From the NCBI RefSeq assembly GCF_021654135.1, contig NZ_JAKGSD010000020.1:9171-68673 (forward strand): a stretch of 59,503 nucleotides of DNA, read 5' to 3'. Source of the DNA: Amycolatopsis tucumanensis. Lineage in GTDB: Bacteria > Actinomycetota > Actinomycetes > Mycobacteriales > Pseudonocardiaceae. A program made the position numbers and the translations under genes. The notes under the pieces were generated by a model. It made no database searches. It was not told the origin of the DNA and saw only the letters and a list, made by a program, of their open reading frames with translations. This document shows, one piece after another, positions 6,954-15,964 of this stretch (within the stretch, counting starts at the first letter, position 1; the number at the start of each line of letters is the position of its first letter).

Positions 6954-9206
6954 ATGACCGAAGCAAGCGGACCCGTCGTGCACGAGGCCGAGGCCGTCAT
7001 CGACAACGGCAAGTACGGCACGCGCACGATCCGCTTCGAGACGGGCAGGCTCGCCCGGCAGGCCGCCGGCGCTGTCGTGGCCTACCTGGACGAAGAGACG
7101 ATGCTGCTGTCGGCGACCACCGCCTCCAAGCAGCCGAAGGAGCACTTCGACTTCTTCCCGCTGACGGTGGACGTCGAGGAGCGGATGTACGCCGCGGGCC
7201 GGATCCCGGGCGCGTTCTTCCGCCGCGAGGGCCGTCCCTCCACCGACGCGATCCTGACCTGCCGCCTGATCGACCGGCCGCTGCGCCCGTCGTTCGCCGA
7301 CGGCCTGCGCAACGAGATCCAGATCGTCGTCACGGTGCAGAGCCTGCACCCCGAGGACCCCTACGACGTGCTGGCGATCAACGCCGCGTCGGCCTCGACC
7401 CAGATCGGCGGCCTGCCGTTCTCCGGCCCGATCGGCGGCGTCCGCGTCGCGCTGATCGAGGGCCAGTGGGTCGCGTTCCCGACCTGGTCGCAGCTGGAGC
7501 AGGCGACCTTCAACATGGTCGTCGCAGGCCGTGTCGTCGGTGACGACGTCGCGATCATGATGGTCGAGGCCGAGGGCACCGAGAACACGCTCGACCTGAT
7601 CGCGGGCGGCGCCCCGGCGCCGACCGAGCAGGCCGTGGCCGAGGGCCTGGCCGCCGCCAAGCCGTTCATCCGCGTGCTGTGCGAGGCGCAGCAGAAGCTC
7701 GCCGACGCGGCCGCCAAGCCGACCGGCGACTTCCCGGTGTTCCCCGCTTACCAGCAGGACGCCTACGACGCGGTCGCCGCGATCGCGAGCGAGGACCTGG
7801 CCAAGGCGCTGACCATCGCGGGCAAGCAGGAGCGCGAGAACGCCACCGACGAGGTCAAGGCCGCCGTGCTGGCCAAGGTCGGCCTCGGCGAGGGCGAGGC
7901 CTTCGAGGGCCGCGACAAGGAGATCGGCGCCGCGTTCCGGGCGCTGACCAAGAAGCTGATCCGCCAGCGCATCCTGCGCGACAAGGTCCGCATCGACGGC
8001 CGCGGCCTCACCGACATCCGCCAGCTGGCGGCCGAGGTCGCGATCATCCCGCGGGCCCACGGTTCGGCGCTGTTCGAGCGCGGCGAGACCCAGATCCTGG
8101 GTGTCACCACGCTGAACATGCTGCGCATGGAGCAGCAGATCGACTCGCTGTCGCCGGAGACGACGAAGCGGTACCTGCACCACTACAACTTCCCGCCGTT
8201 CTCCACCGGCGAGACCGGCCGCGTCGGCTCGCCCAAGCGGCGCGAGATCGGACACGGCATGCTGGCCGAGCGCGCGCTGGTGCCGGTGCTGCCGAAGCGG
8301 GACGAGTTCCCCTACGCCATCCGGCAGGTGTCGGAGGCGCTGGGCTCGAACGGGTCCACCTCGATGGGCTCGGTGTGCGCCTCGACCATGTCGCTGCTCA
8401 ACGCCGGTGTGCCGCTGAAGGCGCCGGTCGCGGGCATCGCGATGGGCCTGGTTTCCGACGAGGTCGACGGCGAGACGCGCTACGTCGCGCTGACCGACAT
8501 CCTCGGCGCCGAGGACGCCTTCGGTGACATGGACTTCAAGGTCGCCGGCACCAAGGACTTCATCACCGCGCTGCAGCTGGACACCAAGCTCGACGGCATC
8601 CCGTCGGACGTCCTGGCCGGCGCGCTGAACCAGGCCAAGGACGCCCGGCTGACCATCCTCGACGTGCTGGCCGAGGCCATCGACTCCCCGGACGAGATGA
8701 GCCCGTACGCCCCGCGCGTCACGAGCGTGAAGATCCCGGTCGACAAGATCGGCGAGGTCATCGGGCCGAAGGGCAAGATGATCAACTCGATCACCGAGGA
8801 GACCGGCGCCGACATCTCGATCGAGGACGACGGCACGATCTACGTGGGTGCGGCCGACGGCCCGTCCGCGGAGGCCGCGATCAGCAAGATCAACGCCATC
8901 GCGAACCCGCAGCTGCCGAAGGTGGGCGAGCGCTTCCTGGGCACCGTGGTGAAGACGGCCGCGTTCGGCGCGTTCGTCTCGCTGCTGCCGGGCAAGGACG
9001 GCCTGATCCACATCTCGAAGCTGGGCAACGGCAAGCGCATCGGCAAGGTCGAGGACGTGGTCAACGTGGGCGACAAGCTCCGCGTCGAGATCGCCGACAT
9101 CGACAACCGCGGCAAGATCAGCCTGGTCCTCGTCAAGGACGAGGAAGAGGGCGAGAAGAAGGCCGAGGAGGCTCCCGCCGAGGGCGCCGAGGCCGACGCC
9201 AAGTAG
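6954..9206 (+). CDS. pnp: Polyribonucleotide nucleotidyltransferase (PNPase/guanosine pentaphosphate synthetase)
   Basis: Phosphorolytic 3'-5' exoribonuclease and RNA tailing enzyme of the RNA-decay machinery. Two RNase PH-like domains are joined by an alpha-helical linker. They are followed by a KH domain (IGEVIGPKGKMINSI, with the GPKG loop) and an S1 domain (GTVVKTAAFGAFVSLLPGKDG). The catalytic second core contains the SMGSVCASTMSLLNAGVPL segment. At 750 residues it is full length, with an acidic C-terminal tail. In actinomycetes this protein was also called GpsI. It is transcribed after rpsO through a structured leader. Confidence 0.99.
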   Translation: MTEASGPVVHEAEAVIDNGKYGTRTIRFETGRLARQAAGAVVAYLDEETMLLSATTASKQPKEHFDFFPLTVDVEERMYAAGRIPGAFFRREGRPSTDAILTCRLIDRPLRPSFADGLRNEIQIVVTVQSLHPEDPYDVLAINAASASTQIGGLPFSGPIGGVRVALIEGQWVAFPTWSQLEQATFNMVVAGRVVGDDVAIMMVEAEGTENTLDLIAGGAPAPTEQAVAEGLAAAKPFIRVLCEAQQKLADAAAKPTGDFPVFPAYQQDAYDAVAAIASEDLAKALTIAGKQERENATDEVKAAVLAKVGLGEGEAFEGRDKEIGAAFRALTKKLIRQRILRDKVRIDGRGLTDIRQLAAEVAIIPRAHGSALFERGETQILGVTTLNMLRMEQQIDSLSPETTKRYLHHYNFPPFSTGETGRVGSPKRREIGHGMLAERALVPVLPKRDEFPYAIRQVSEALGSNGSTSMGSVCASTMSLLNAGVPLKAPVAGIAMGLVSDEVDGETRYVALTDILGAEDAFGDMDFKVAGTKDFITALQLDTKLDGIPSDVLAGALNQAKDARLTILDVLAEAIDSPDEMSPYAPRVTSVKIPVDKIGEVIGPKGKMINSITEETGADISIEDDGTIYVGAADGPSAEAAISKINAIANPQLPKVGERFLGTVVKTAAFGAFVSLLPGKDGLIHISKLGNGKRIGKVEDVVNVGDKLRVEIADIDNRGKISLVLVKDEEEGEKKAEEAPAEGAEADAK

Positions 9207-9222
9207 GACGAAGCGGTAGCCG

Positions 9223-9260
9223 GGAAACGGCCCGTCCCCGGGCGGGGCGGGCCGTTTTCC
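9223..9260 (+). terminator. Terminator after pnp
   Basis: GGAAACGGCCCG (9223-9234) pairs with CGGGCCGTTTTCC (9248-9260), with one bulged T. The descending arm ends in a short T-run, so this is the most classical intrinsic terminator in the window. Confidence 0.8.
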
Positions 9261-9287
9261 GTGTTCCCGCACGAGTGTTGGGATTCG

Positions 9288-10652
9288 ATGGCGCGACAGA
9301 TTGCCGGGCACGAGCAGGCCGCGGGCACCACGCGGACGCTCGAGACCGGGGCGAACGGCCAGGTTGTGAAGCGCACCGTGCTGCCGGGCGGGCTGCGGGT
9401 GGTCACCGAGCACGTGCCGGGAGTGCGGTCGGCGACCGTCGGCCTGTGGGTCGGGGTCGGCTCGCGCGACGAGCCGCCGAAGGTGGCCGGTGCGGCGCAC
9501 TACCTGGAGCACCTGCTGTTCAAGGGCACCACCAACCGGTCCGCGGTGCAGATCGCCGAGGAGATCGACGCGGTCGGCGGTGAGCTGAACGCGTTCACCG
9601 CGAAGGAGCACACCTGCTACTACGCGCAGGTGCTCGACGAGGACCTGCCGCTGGCGATGGACCTGGTCACCGACGTGGTCTTCGAGGCGCTCTGCGCAGA
9701 GTCCGATGTGGACACGGAACGCAGCGTGGTGCTCGAGGAGATCGCCATGCGCGACGACGATCCCGAGGACCTGCTGCACGACACGTTCGTCACCACGGTC
9801 CTGGGTTCGCACCCGCTGGCGCGCCCGGTGCTGGGCACCACCGAGTCGATCACCGGCATGTCGGCGAGCGGCCTGCGTGGGTTCTACCGGCGGCGCTACA
9901 CGCTGCCGAAGATGGTGCTCGCGGTGGCGGGCAACGTCGAGCACGCGCAGGTGCTCCGCCTGGCGCGCAAGGCGTTGCGCGGTCGTCTGTCCGGTTCGGA
10001 CACCCCGGTGCCGCCGCGCGCGGGCAAGGCGCGGGTGGCCGCGGAGCGGCGGCTGGTGCTGCACAGCGACGACACCGAGCAGGCGCACGTCATGCTCGGC
10101 ATGAAGGCGCTGTCGCGGCACGACGAGCGCCGGTACGCGCTGTCGGTGCTCAACGCCGCGCTCGGCGGCGGGATGAGCTCGCGGCTGTTCCAGGAGGTGC
10201 GCGAACAGCGCGGCCTGGCCTACCAGGTGTACTCGTCGGTGGCGACCTACGCCGACACCGGCCACTTCTCCGTCTACGCGGGCTGCCAGCCGGAGCGGCT
10301 GGGCGAGGTGTCGGCGGTGCTGCGGGACGTGCTCGGGCAGGTCGGCAAGGACGGCTTCACCGACGCCGAGGTCGCGCGCGCCAAGGGGCAGCTGCGCGGC
10401 GGGATCGTGCTGGGCCTGGAGGACACCGCGTCGCGGATGTCGCGCATCGGCAAGCAGGAGCTCAACTACGGCGTGCACCTCACTGTCGACGAGTCGGTGG
10501 AGCGGATCGCCGCGGTGACCACCGAGGAGGTGTGTGAGCTGGCCCGCACCCTGTTCGGGACGCCGGGAGGGGTCACCGCCGCCGCGGTGGTCGGGCCGTA
10601 CGCTTCCGAGCAGGACCTACCGGAAGATCTGCACGAGGTGATCGCGAAATGA
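9288..10652 (+). CDS. M16 family zinc peptidase
   Basis: Zinc metallopeptidase of the pitrilysin/processing-peptidase family, orthologous by position and sequence to mycobacterial PepR. The inverted zinc motif is HYLEHLLFKGT (HxxEH), and the distal glutamate lies in VLEEIAMRDDDPEDLLHD. The C-terminal half has the R/Y pair in YQVYSSVATYADTG. ATG 9288 was chosen over GTG 9261, which sits in the pnp terminator. The stop overlaps the dapB start (ATGA), so the genes are translationally coupled. Confidence 0.9.
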   Translation: MARQIAGHEQAAGTTRTLETGANGQVVKRTVLPGGLRVVTEHVPGVRSATVGLWVGVGSRDEPPKVAGAAHYLEHLLFKGTTNRSAVQIAEEIDAVGGELNAFTAKEHTCYYAQVLDEDLPLAMDLVTDVVFEALCAESDVDTERSVVLEEIAMRDDDPEDLLHDTFVTTVLGSHPLARPVLGTTESITGMSASGLRGFYRRRYTLPKMVLAVAGNVEHAQVLRLARKALRGRLSGSDTPVPPRAGKARVAAERRLVLHSDDTEQAHVMLGMKALSRHDERRYALSVLNAALGGGMSSRLFQEVREQRGLAYQVYSSVATYADTGHFSVYAGCQPERLGEVSAVLRDVLGQVGKDGFTDAEVARAKGQLRGGIVLGLEDTASRMSRIGKQELNYGVHLTVDESVERIAAVTTEEVCELARTLFGTPGGVTAAAVVGPYASEQDLPEDLHEVIAK

Positions 10653-11416
10653 ACCCCCGCGGCGAGGACAACCCGATCCGGGTCGGCGTGCTGGGCGCCC
10701 AGGGACGGATGGGTGCGCAGGTGGTCAAGGCCGCCGGGGGCGCGCCCGACATGACGGTCGTGGCGAAGCTGGACGCGGGCGACGACCTGACCGCGCTGAC
10801 CGAGGCCGGCGCGGAGGTGGTCGTCGACTTCACCCACCCGGACGCGGTGATGGGCAACCTGGAGTTCCTGGTGGGCAACGGGTTGCACGCGGTCGTCGGC
10901 ACCACCGGGTTCAGCGAGGAGCGGCTGGAGACGGTGCGCTCGTGGCTGGCGGGCAAGCCGGAGGTCGGGGTGCTGATCGCGCCGAACTTCGCGCTCGGCG
11001 CGGTGCTCGCGATGCGGTTCGCGCAGCAGGCGGCCCGGTTCTACGAGTCGGTCGAGGTCATCGAGCTGCACCACAACCGCAAGGCGGACGCCCCGTCCGG
11101 CACGGCGGCCCACACGGCGCGGCTGATCTCGGAGGCGCGCCGCGAGGCCGGGCTGAAGCCGGGCGCGGACGCGACGACGAGCGAACTGGACGGCGCCCGC
11201 GGCGCGCGGGTCGAGGACGTGCACGTGCACTCGGTGCGGCTGCCCGGGCTGGTGGCGCACGAGGAGATCCTGTTCGGCCAGGAGGGCGAGACGCTCACCA
11301 TCCGGCACGACTCGATGGACCGGACCTCGTTCATGCCCGGTGTGCTGCTCGGGGTGCGGGAGGTGCTGGGCCGTCCCGGCCTGACCGTCGGCCTCGAGAA
11401 CGTGCTCGACCTGTGA
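10649..11416 (+). CDS. dapB: 4-hydroxy-tetrahydrodipicolinate reductase
   Basis: Second committed step of the diaminopimelate/lysine pathway: NAD(P)H-dependent reduction of hydroxy-tetrahydrodipicolinate. The N-terminal nucleotide-binding loop is VGVLGAQGRMG, and the catalytic/substrate motif is ELHHNRKADAPSGTA. It is 255 residues, normal for actinobacteria. It overlaps the M16 peptidase gene by ATGA and the downstream membrane/TPR gene by GTGA, giving a three-gene operon. dapA lies about 16 kb further on. Confidence 0.98.
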   Translation: MNPRGEDNPIRVGVLGAQGRMGAQVVKAAGGAPDMTVVAKLDAGDDLTALTEAGAEVVVDFTHPDAVMGNLEFLVGNGLHAVVGTTGFSEERLETVRSWLAGKPEVGVLIAPNFALGAVLAMRFAQQAARFYESVEVIELHHNRKADAPSGTAAHTARLISEARREAGLKPGADATTSELDGARGARVEDVHVHSVRLPGLVAHEEILFGQEGETLTIRHDSMDRTSFMPGVLLGVREVLGRPGLTVGLENVLDL

Positions 11417-11865
11417 AGGCCCGCAACGTCGCACTGGTGATGACCGCCGCGCTGGTGGTCTACCTGGTGCTGCTCGGGGCGCGCGGGGTGGAGCTGATCG
11501 CGACCGGCACCGGCGTGGGCATCGCGCTCGGTGTCGGCGTGCTGGTGCTGCCGCTGCTGGGGCTGTGGATGGTCGTCGCCACCTGGCGGTCCGGCACGCG
11601 GATCCAGCACCTGGCGCGACGGCTGGACGCCGAGGGCGGGCTGCCGGACGTCGACGACCTGCCGCGCCGCCCGTCCGGCCGGGTGGACCGCGCCGCGGCG
11701 GACGCGTGGTTCGAGGAGCGCCGCGCGGAGCTGGAGCAGCACCCCGAGGACTGGCGGTACTGGTACCGGTTGGCGCACGCGTACGACCTGGCGGGCGACC
11801 GGCGCCGCGCCCGCGCGACGATGCGTAAGGCGCTGGACCTGGAAGCGGCGGAGGCCGCCCACTGA
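11413..11865 (+). CDS. Membrane-anchored TPR-like protein
   Basis: A 150-residue protein with two N-terminal membrane helices (about residues 6-28 and 35-57) and a cytoplasmic tail. The tail ends in a single TPR-like helix pair, WRYWYRLAHAYDLAGDRRRARATMRKAL. The GTG start overlaps the dapB stop (GTGA), so it is almost certainly the third gene of the M16-dapB operon. The same small gene follows dapB in many Pseudonocardiales genomes. Its function is unknown; a protein-protein contact role is inferred from the TPR signature. Confidence 0.75.
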   Translation: MKARNVALVMTAALVVYLVLLGARGVELIATGTGVGIALGVGVLVLPLLGLWMVVATWRSGTRIQHLARRLDAEGGLPDVDDLPRRPSGRVDRAAADAWFEERRAELEQHPEDWRYWYRLAHAYDLAGDRRRARATMRKALDLEAAEAAH

Positions 11866-11887
11866 GCGCCGCGAGCGTGCCAGGTTC

Positions 11888-12433
11888 CTACCGCAGCGCG
11901 CGCTCGTCGACGCGGCGGGTGGGAGTTCCGAGGAAGATCTCCGGATCCGGTTCCGCCCGGTAGGCGAGGTTGAGGGTGTCGAGCCGGTAGAGCCACGGGC
12001 CGCGGCCGGTGTAGGTGCGGAACCGGTAGTCGATCTGCCGGCGCAGCCATTCGCCCGGCCGCAGCCGGACCGCGGGCGGCCGTCGCCGCACCAGGTTGTG
12101 GAACTGGGCCGAGCGCAGCATCACCCGGAGCGCGCCGTCCGCTTCCCGCAGATCCACCTCGTTCGTGCCCGGAACACCGGCCAGAACGCGGGCGGCCGGC
12201 TGGAAGCCGTCGCGTTCACGGATGGTCACCTCGTGCACCAGCGGCGCCGCCGGCTCGGGCAGGGGGAACGCGATCGGCACCCTGCTGCGCGTGGCTGCAC
12301 CCGCGCCACCGCGGGATTCCGTGCTCCACCAGGTGCGCACCCACTGGGCGACGACGTCCACGGGCGTGATCGTGCCAGCACCGGGGCCCGCGCTACCTGG
12401 CCCTCCCGCGCGCCGCGCGGGAGGGGTGGCCAT
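11888..12433 (-). CDS. Conserved hypothetical protein
   Basis: A 181-residue protein that I do not recognise. It lacks a signal peptide and membrane helices. The central part is basic (NLVRRRPPAVRLRPGEWLRRQIDYRFRTYTGRG), and the region after that predicts mainly beta strands. The ATG start at 12433 has no Shine-Dalgarno and is 24 bp downstream of the TetR gene on the same strand, so it may be the second gene of a TetR operon. Codon use is normal for the window, supporting a real gene. Confidence 0.6.
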   Translation of the reverse strand: MATPPARRAGGPGSAGPGAGTITPVDVVAQWVRTWWSTESRGGAGAATRSRVPIAFPLPEPAAPLVHEVTIRERDGFQPAARVLAGVPGTNEVDLREADGALRVMLRSAQFHNLVRRRPPAVRLRPGEWLRRQIDYRFRTYTGRGPWLYRLDTLNLAYRAEPDPEIFLGTPTRRVDERALR

Positions 12434-12457
12434 CGCGGTGGTTGCCGCAGCCGTTCA

Positions 12458-13099
12458 TCAGCCTGAGTGGGCCTGGCACGCCGACCCGTCCGCCGGCAGC
12501 GCTGCCAGTTCCTCGTCGAGGAGCCGGCGGACCTCCTCCGGCGGGAAGTCGTCCGGGTACATCGCGGCCTGCAGGGTCAGGCCGTCGATGAAGGTGTGCA
12601 GCCGCAGAGCCTGCCGTTCCAGGCCCGGGTCGGTGAGCCGGTCCCCGATGAGCTGCGGTGCGGGTTGGCCGCAGGAATACGCGACCGCGAGCCGGCACAG
12701 GTGGCGTTCTCCGTGGAGACCCGCGCCGTGCAGCTCGGCCAGCGATTCGTCCACGCGCGACTGCACCAGGCACGCCAGCCAGACGTCCGCGTCCACCCGC
12801 CGGTCGGCGTCCAGCGGCAGCAGTTCCTCCAGCAGCAGCCGGGCGCGAACCGGTCCCGGCATCTCCCCGCGCAGGTGCTCGGCCACGCGTGCGGCGACTT
12901 TCTCGGCCATGGCCCGTGCCGCGAACCGAAGCAATCCACGCTGGCTGTCGAAGTAGTGGCGAAGGCCGCCGACTGAAACGCCTGCCTCCTCGGCAACCTT
13001 CCGCACCGTCACGCTCTGGATGCCCTCGCGGCTGATGACCTCCCAGACGACGCGCGCGAGTTCCTGGCGTCGCTGGTCGTGGTCGACGAGCTTGGGCAC
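12458..13099 (-). CDS. TetR/AcrR family transcriptional regulator
   Basis: A 213-residue repressor-type protein. The N-terminal helix-turn-helix (residues about 10-55) reads REGIQSVTVRKVAEEAGVSVGGLRHYF, close to the TetR consensus. The C-terminal ligand domain starts with the charged AEKVAARVAEHLRGEMPG region. It is divergently transcribed from the CPBP protease gene, with a large palindrome between them. The GTG start follows a TATAAA hexamer by 5 nt, so the mRNA is likely leaderless and autorepressed. Confidence 0.92.
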   Translation of the reverse strand: MPKLVDHDQRRQELARVVWEVISREGIQSVTVRKVAEEAGVSVGGLRHYFDSQRGLLRFAARAMAEKVAARVAEHLRGEMPGPVRARLLLEELLPLDADRRVDADVWLACLVQSRVDESLAELHGAGLHGERHLCRLAVAYSCGQPAPQLIGDRLTDPGLERQALRLHTFIDGLTLQAAMYPDDFPPEEVRRLLDEELAALPADGSACQAHSG

Positions 13100-13104
13100 G
13101 ACTT

Positions 13105-13149
13105 TTTATAGCACAAATGTACGGTTTCGGTTACAGTACGCTTGTGCTA
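13105..13149. promoter_or_regulatory. TetR operator with overlapping divergent promoters
   Basis: Exactly symmetric arms surround position 13129: TAGCACAA (13109-13116) pairs with TTGTGCTA (13142-13149), and GTAC (13119-13122) with GTAC (13136-13139). The operator covers a TATAAA -10 for the TetR gene (13105-13110, minus strand) and a TACAGT -10 for the protease gene (13132-13137), so a bound dimer would block both. Confidence 0.75.
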
Positions 13150-13998
13150 AATAAAACGCAGACGCAGTCCCGGTCCGCCGCCAGCAGAGCGGTGCTCGTG
13201 ACGGGTGGGTTGGTGTTCGCCGGGTCCGCGCTGTGGCTGGTGCTGAGCGGGAACACCGGCATCCGCTATTCGGCCGATCACGACGGTTCAGTGCCGATGT
13301 GGGTGCGCTGGATCCCGGTCGCGGTAGGGATCGCGCTGGTGCGGTTCGTGCCGGCCCGGCCCGCCCCGGTCACACCACACGAACGGCGCACGGTGGTCGA
13401 AGCGAGTGCCCTGCTGGCCGCCGCCGTGCTGTTCGCGGTCGTCCTGGCCGTGGCGGGCGGAGGCGAGCCGGCGCACACGGTGTCGAAGCTGGTCCTGCTG
13501 CTCGTGGTCCCCGTCCTGCTGTTCCGGTGGTCCCGCGGCGCGGGGAAGACCGGAGTCTCGGCAACCGGCCCGTGGTGGACTCCGGTACCTGCGGTGGCGG
13601 CGTGGTTCGCCGTCAGCTACGCGGGTCCCTGGGCCCTGCCGATGAGCGACTACGCCTTCACCGTCGATGTGCTCACCCTGGTGGCCACGCTCGTCGTCGG
13701 CTTCCTCGTCAACAGCGTGCTCGAGGAGGTCTTCTACCGGCGGTGGCTGCAAACCAGGTGGGAGGCGCTCCTCGGGCGATGGCCCGCGATCGTGCTCACG
13801 TCGCTCCTGTGGGCAGGCTGGCACGTCGGCATCCAGGGCACGGGGGATCTGCCGTCGGACCTGGCCGCGACCTTCGTGAACCAGGGGGTGGCCGGGCTCT
13901 TCCTCGGCTACCTGTGGAGCCGGCACCGCCTGATGTGGCCGGTGATCACGGTCCACGGGGCGATGAACGCCGCGCCGATCCTGCTGCCCCTGTTGTAG
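13144..13998 (+). CDS. CPBP family intramembrane metalloprotease (CAAX protease-like)
   Basis: Integral membrane protein of 284 residues with about eight helices. The CPBP/Abi motifs are present: EEVFYRR (motif 1, EExxxR), a later LLWAGWHVGI histidine, and HGAMNAAPIL. These form the glutamate/histidine metal site of CAAX-processing-like proteases. GTG 13144 sits 6 nt after the -10 hexamer, so I prefer it over ATG 13117, which lies inside the operator. It is the likely target of the adjacent TetR regulator. Its substrate is unknown; relatives act in bacteriocin self-immunity or peptide processing. Confidence 0.85.
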   Translation: MLNKTQTQSRSAASRAVLVTGGLVFAGSALWLVLSGNTGIRYSADHDGSVPMWVRWIPVAVGIALVRFVPARPAPVTPHERRTVVEASALLAAAVLFAVVLAVAGGGEPAHTVSKLVLLLVVPVLLFRWSRGAGKTGVSATGPWWTPVPAVAAWFAVSYAGPWALPMSDYAFTVDVLTLVATLVVGFLVNSVLEEVFYRRWLQTRWEALLGRWPAIVLTSLLWAGWHVGIQGTGDLPSDLAATFVNQGVAGLFLGYLWSRHRLMWPVITVHGAMNAAPILLPLL

Positions 13999-14019
13999 CG
14001 CGGCGCGTTCATCAGCCCG

Positions 14020-14160
14020 AGCAGGTGCCTCACCGGTGTTGAGCACGTCCCCGAGTTCTGGGCCTGGCGCGCCGACCAGGTCGCGGCGGCGCGGTTCGAC
14101 GGGCACCTGCTCGCGATCGGCTTCACCCGCCGCCGTCGCCGAGCTGCCTCACTCCCGCAG
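14020..14160 (+). pseudogene. Possible coding remnant
   Basis: One frame (codons in phase with 14041) has strongly GC-biased third positions and no stop, encoding VEHVPEFWAWRADQVAAA and more. It has no start, no Shine-Dalgarno and no recognisable family, and it runs into the 3' end of the aldo/keto reductase gene on the other strand. It could be the decayed tail of a lost gene, or chance in GC-rich DNA. Confidence 0.2.
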
Positions 14161-15111
14161 CTGACGCGCCACCACCTCGCCGTGGCCGAACACCCCGGCG
14201 CTGGCCGCCGACTGGTTCACGAAGTCGGCGAACGGGCCGGGCTCGAACGGCGCCGCCGCCTCCAGCTTCGCCACCGCCTCCGAGGGCAGCGTCACGTCCA
14301 GGGCGGCGACGCTCTCCGCGACCCGGTCCGCCGTCCGGAACCCGATCAGCGGGTGCACGACCGACGACCGCGCCCGCGACCACGCGATCGCCACCTGCCC
14401 CGGCGTGACACCCAGCTCGTCCGCCACCGCGCGCACCGCCGCCGCTACCCGCTGCTGCTCCGGCGACGGCGAACCGACCCGGCTGGACCCGGTCAGCGCG
14501 CCGTGCTCCAGGACGCCCCACGCCGCGACGGTCAGCCCCAGCTGCTCGGCCATCGGCAGCACGTCGCGCTCGATGTCGCGGTTCAGCAGGCTGTAGGGCA
14601 CCTGCACCCCGGCGAACGGCGTCCACCCGCGCCACTCCGCCAGCACGTCGGCCCGGCTCACCACCCACGCGGGCGTGTCGGACACCCCGAGGTACCTGAC
14701 CTTCCCGGCCCGCACCAGGTCGTCCAGCGCACGCAGCGTCTCGGCGACCGGCGTGTGCGGGTCCCACGTGTGCACCCACAGGATGTCGACGTAGTCGGTG
14801 CGCAGCCGCCGCAGGCTGCGCTCCAGGGACGCGACCAGGTTCTTGCGGTGGCTGCCCCCGGCGTTCGGGTCGTGCGGGTCCCGCGTCAGCGTGTACTTGG
14901 TCGCCAGCACGAACCGGTCGCGGTCGGTCAGCACCTCGCCCAGCACGCTCTCGCTCTCCGCGTACGCCGAGGCCGTGTCGATCACGTTGCCCCCGGCGTC
15001 GGCGTAGGCCTTGACCACCCGCCGCGCCTCGTCCGGTTCCTGCAGCGCCATCGCCCCGAGGAACATCTCCGCCACGCGCAGCCCGGTGCGCCCGAAAAGC
15101 CGGTATCTCAT
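14149..15111 (-). CDS. Aldo/keto reductase
   Basis: NADPH-dependent carbonyl reductase of the AKR superfamily, 320 residues. The N-terminal RLFGRTGLRVAEMFLGAM is typical. The catalytic tetrad is visible as the Asp and Tyr in NVIDTASAYAES, the Lys in VLATKYTLTRD and the His in ILWVHTWDPHT. The C-terminal cofactor segment is IGFRTADRVAESV. The ATG at 15111 begins the conserved core; GTG 15120 is an alternative. The gene stands alone and the substrate is not predictable. Confidence 0.88.
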   Translation of the reverse strand: MRYRLFGRTGLRVAEMFLGAMALQEPDEARRVVKAYADAGGNVIDTASAYAESESVLGEVLTDRDRFVLATKYTLTRDPHDPNAGGSHRKNLVASLERSLRRLRTDYVDILWVHTWDPHTPVAETLRALDDLVRAGKVRYLGVSDTPAWVVSRADVLAEWRGWTPFAGVQVPYSLLNRDIERDVLPMAEQLGLTVAAWGVLEHGALTGSSRVGSPSPEQQRVAAAVRAVADELGVTPGQVAIAWSRARSSVVHPLIGFRTADRVAESVAALDVTLPSEAVAKLEAAAPFEPGPFADFVNQSAASAGVFGHGEVVARQLRE

Positions 15112-15240
15112 GCGGTCCACTTTGTCGGAACCCGGCCGCCTCCGGCACGTGTGGCGCCAAACTCACTCGCGGCCGGTCGACACCCGCCTCCGCCAGGAAC
15201 TTCGACGAGATCGTGCCGTAGGGCCGGTGGCCCGGGGTAA

Positions 15241-15435
15241 GCGGCGGGTGGACCGGCGGGCACGCGCCGGGCGGCCCGCGACCGCGCTGGTCGTCTGCGC
15301 CCGTCGTGCTCGATCGGCGAGGAGACCGACACAGAGGTGACCCACCGCGGACCCAGCCACCGGGTCCCGGCGGTCGGCGAATCCCTCGCCGTCGTGGTGG
15401 ACCCCTCCGACGGGCTGTTCCGGCTCCTCCGGTAG
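15241..15435 (+). pseudogene. Possible coding remnant in a 330-bp gene gap
   Basis: The gap 15112-15442 has no intact gene. The plus frame ending at TAG 15433-15435 shows coding-like third-position bias and reads IGEETDTEVTHRGP, then VGESLAVVVDPSDGLFRLLR. The end resembles the last strands of an ABC-ATPase TOBE domain, but this is weak. No start or ribosome site is seen, so it is best viewed as a decayed gene end. Confidence 0.25.
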
Positions 15436-15442
15436 CCCGAGC

Positions 15443-15964
15443 TCAGTGGTGGAACCAGCCCGCGAACACCGCCGGGCACGCGGCCAGCGCGCTGTACCTG
15501 ATGAACCGCCCGGTCAGGCCCGCCGTGAGGAACGTCGACATCCGCATGTCGGCCAGGCCCGCCAGCACGGTCGTCGCCATGAACGGGGGGAGCCCGATCA
15601 GCGAGCTGACCCCGTAGGTGCCCGTCATCCAGTGCGGGTGCCGGTGGCAGCGCTCGCGCAGGGCCTCCACCTTGCCGCGCAGCCACTTGGTCCGTTGGTG
15701 CCACCGGTCGCGGCGACGGCTGGGCGGGCGCTCCCGGTGCAGGCGGTCGTGCAGGAACCGCGGCAGCCTGATCGATCCGCGCGCGGCCAGGTAGTACAGC
15801 AGTTTGCCGGCGATCTGGCCGATCGAGACGGCCGCGCCGATCAGCAGCCAGTGCAGCCCCGGCTCGCTGGCCACGAGCCCCAGCACGAACACCTCGACGC
15901 TGATCACGGGCACGATCGCCGACCCGAAGGCGACGCCGAGCGTCACCCAGAACCAGGCGAACAT
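15443..15964 (-). CDS. VTT/DedA-like membrane protein
   Basis: A 173-residue integral membrane protein with three to four hydrophobic segments. Helices near residues 4-32 and 36-62 include GQIAGKLLYYLAARG. A basic cytoplasmic stretch (PSRRRDRWHQRTKWLRGK) follows, and then GTYGVSSLIGLPPFMATTVLAGL, where the Gly/Pro-rich turn resembles the re-entrant loop of VTT-domain (SNARE-associated) proteins. Family members scramble or flip phospholipids or undecaprenyl phosphate. Assignment rests on this motif and topology, so the exact subfamily is uncertain. Confidence 0.6.
   Translation of the reverse strand: MFAWFWVTLGVAFGSAIVPVISVEVFVLGLVASEPGLHWLLIGAAVSIGQIAGKLLYYLAARGSIRLPRFLHDRLHRERPPSRRRDRWHQRTKWLRGKVEALRERCHRHPHWMTGTYGVSSLIGLPPFMATTVLAGLADMRMSTFLTAGLTGRFIRYSALAACPAVFAGWFHH

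Noticed and set aside
6948..10478. A 1176-codon open frame antisense to pnp and the M16 peptidase
   Set aside because: It is the mirror of two well-supported genes; its translation is Arg/His/Val-rich, without a start site or domain, as expected from GC-skewed codons read backwards.
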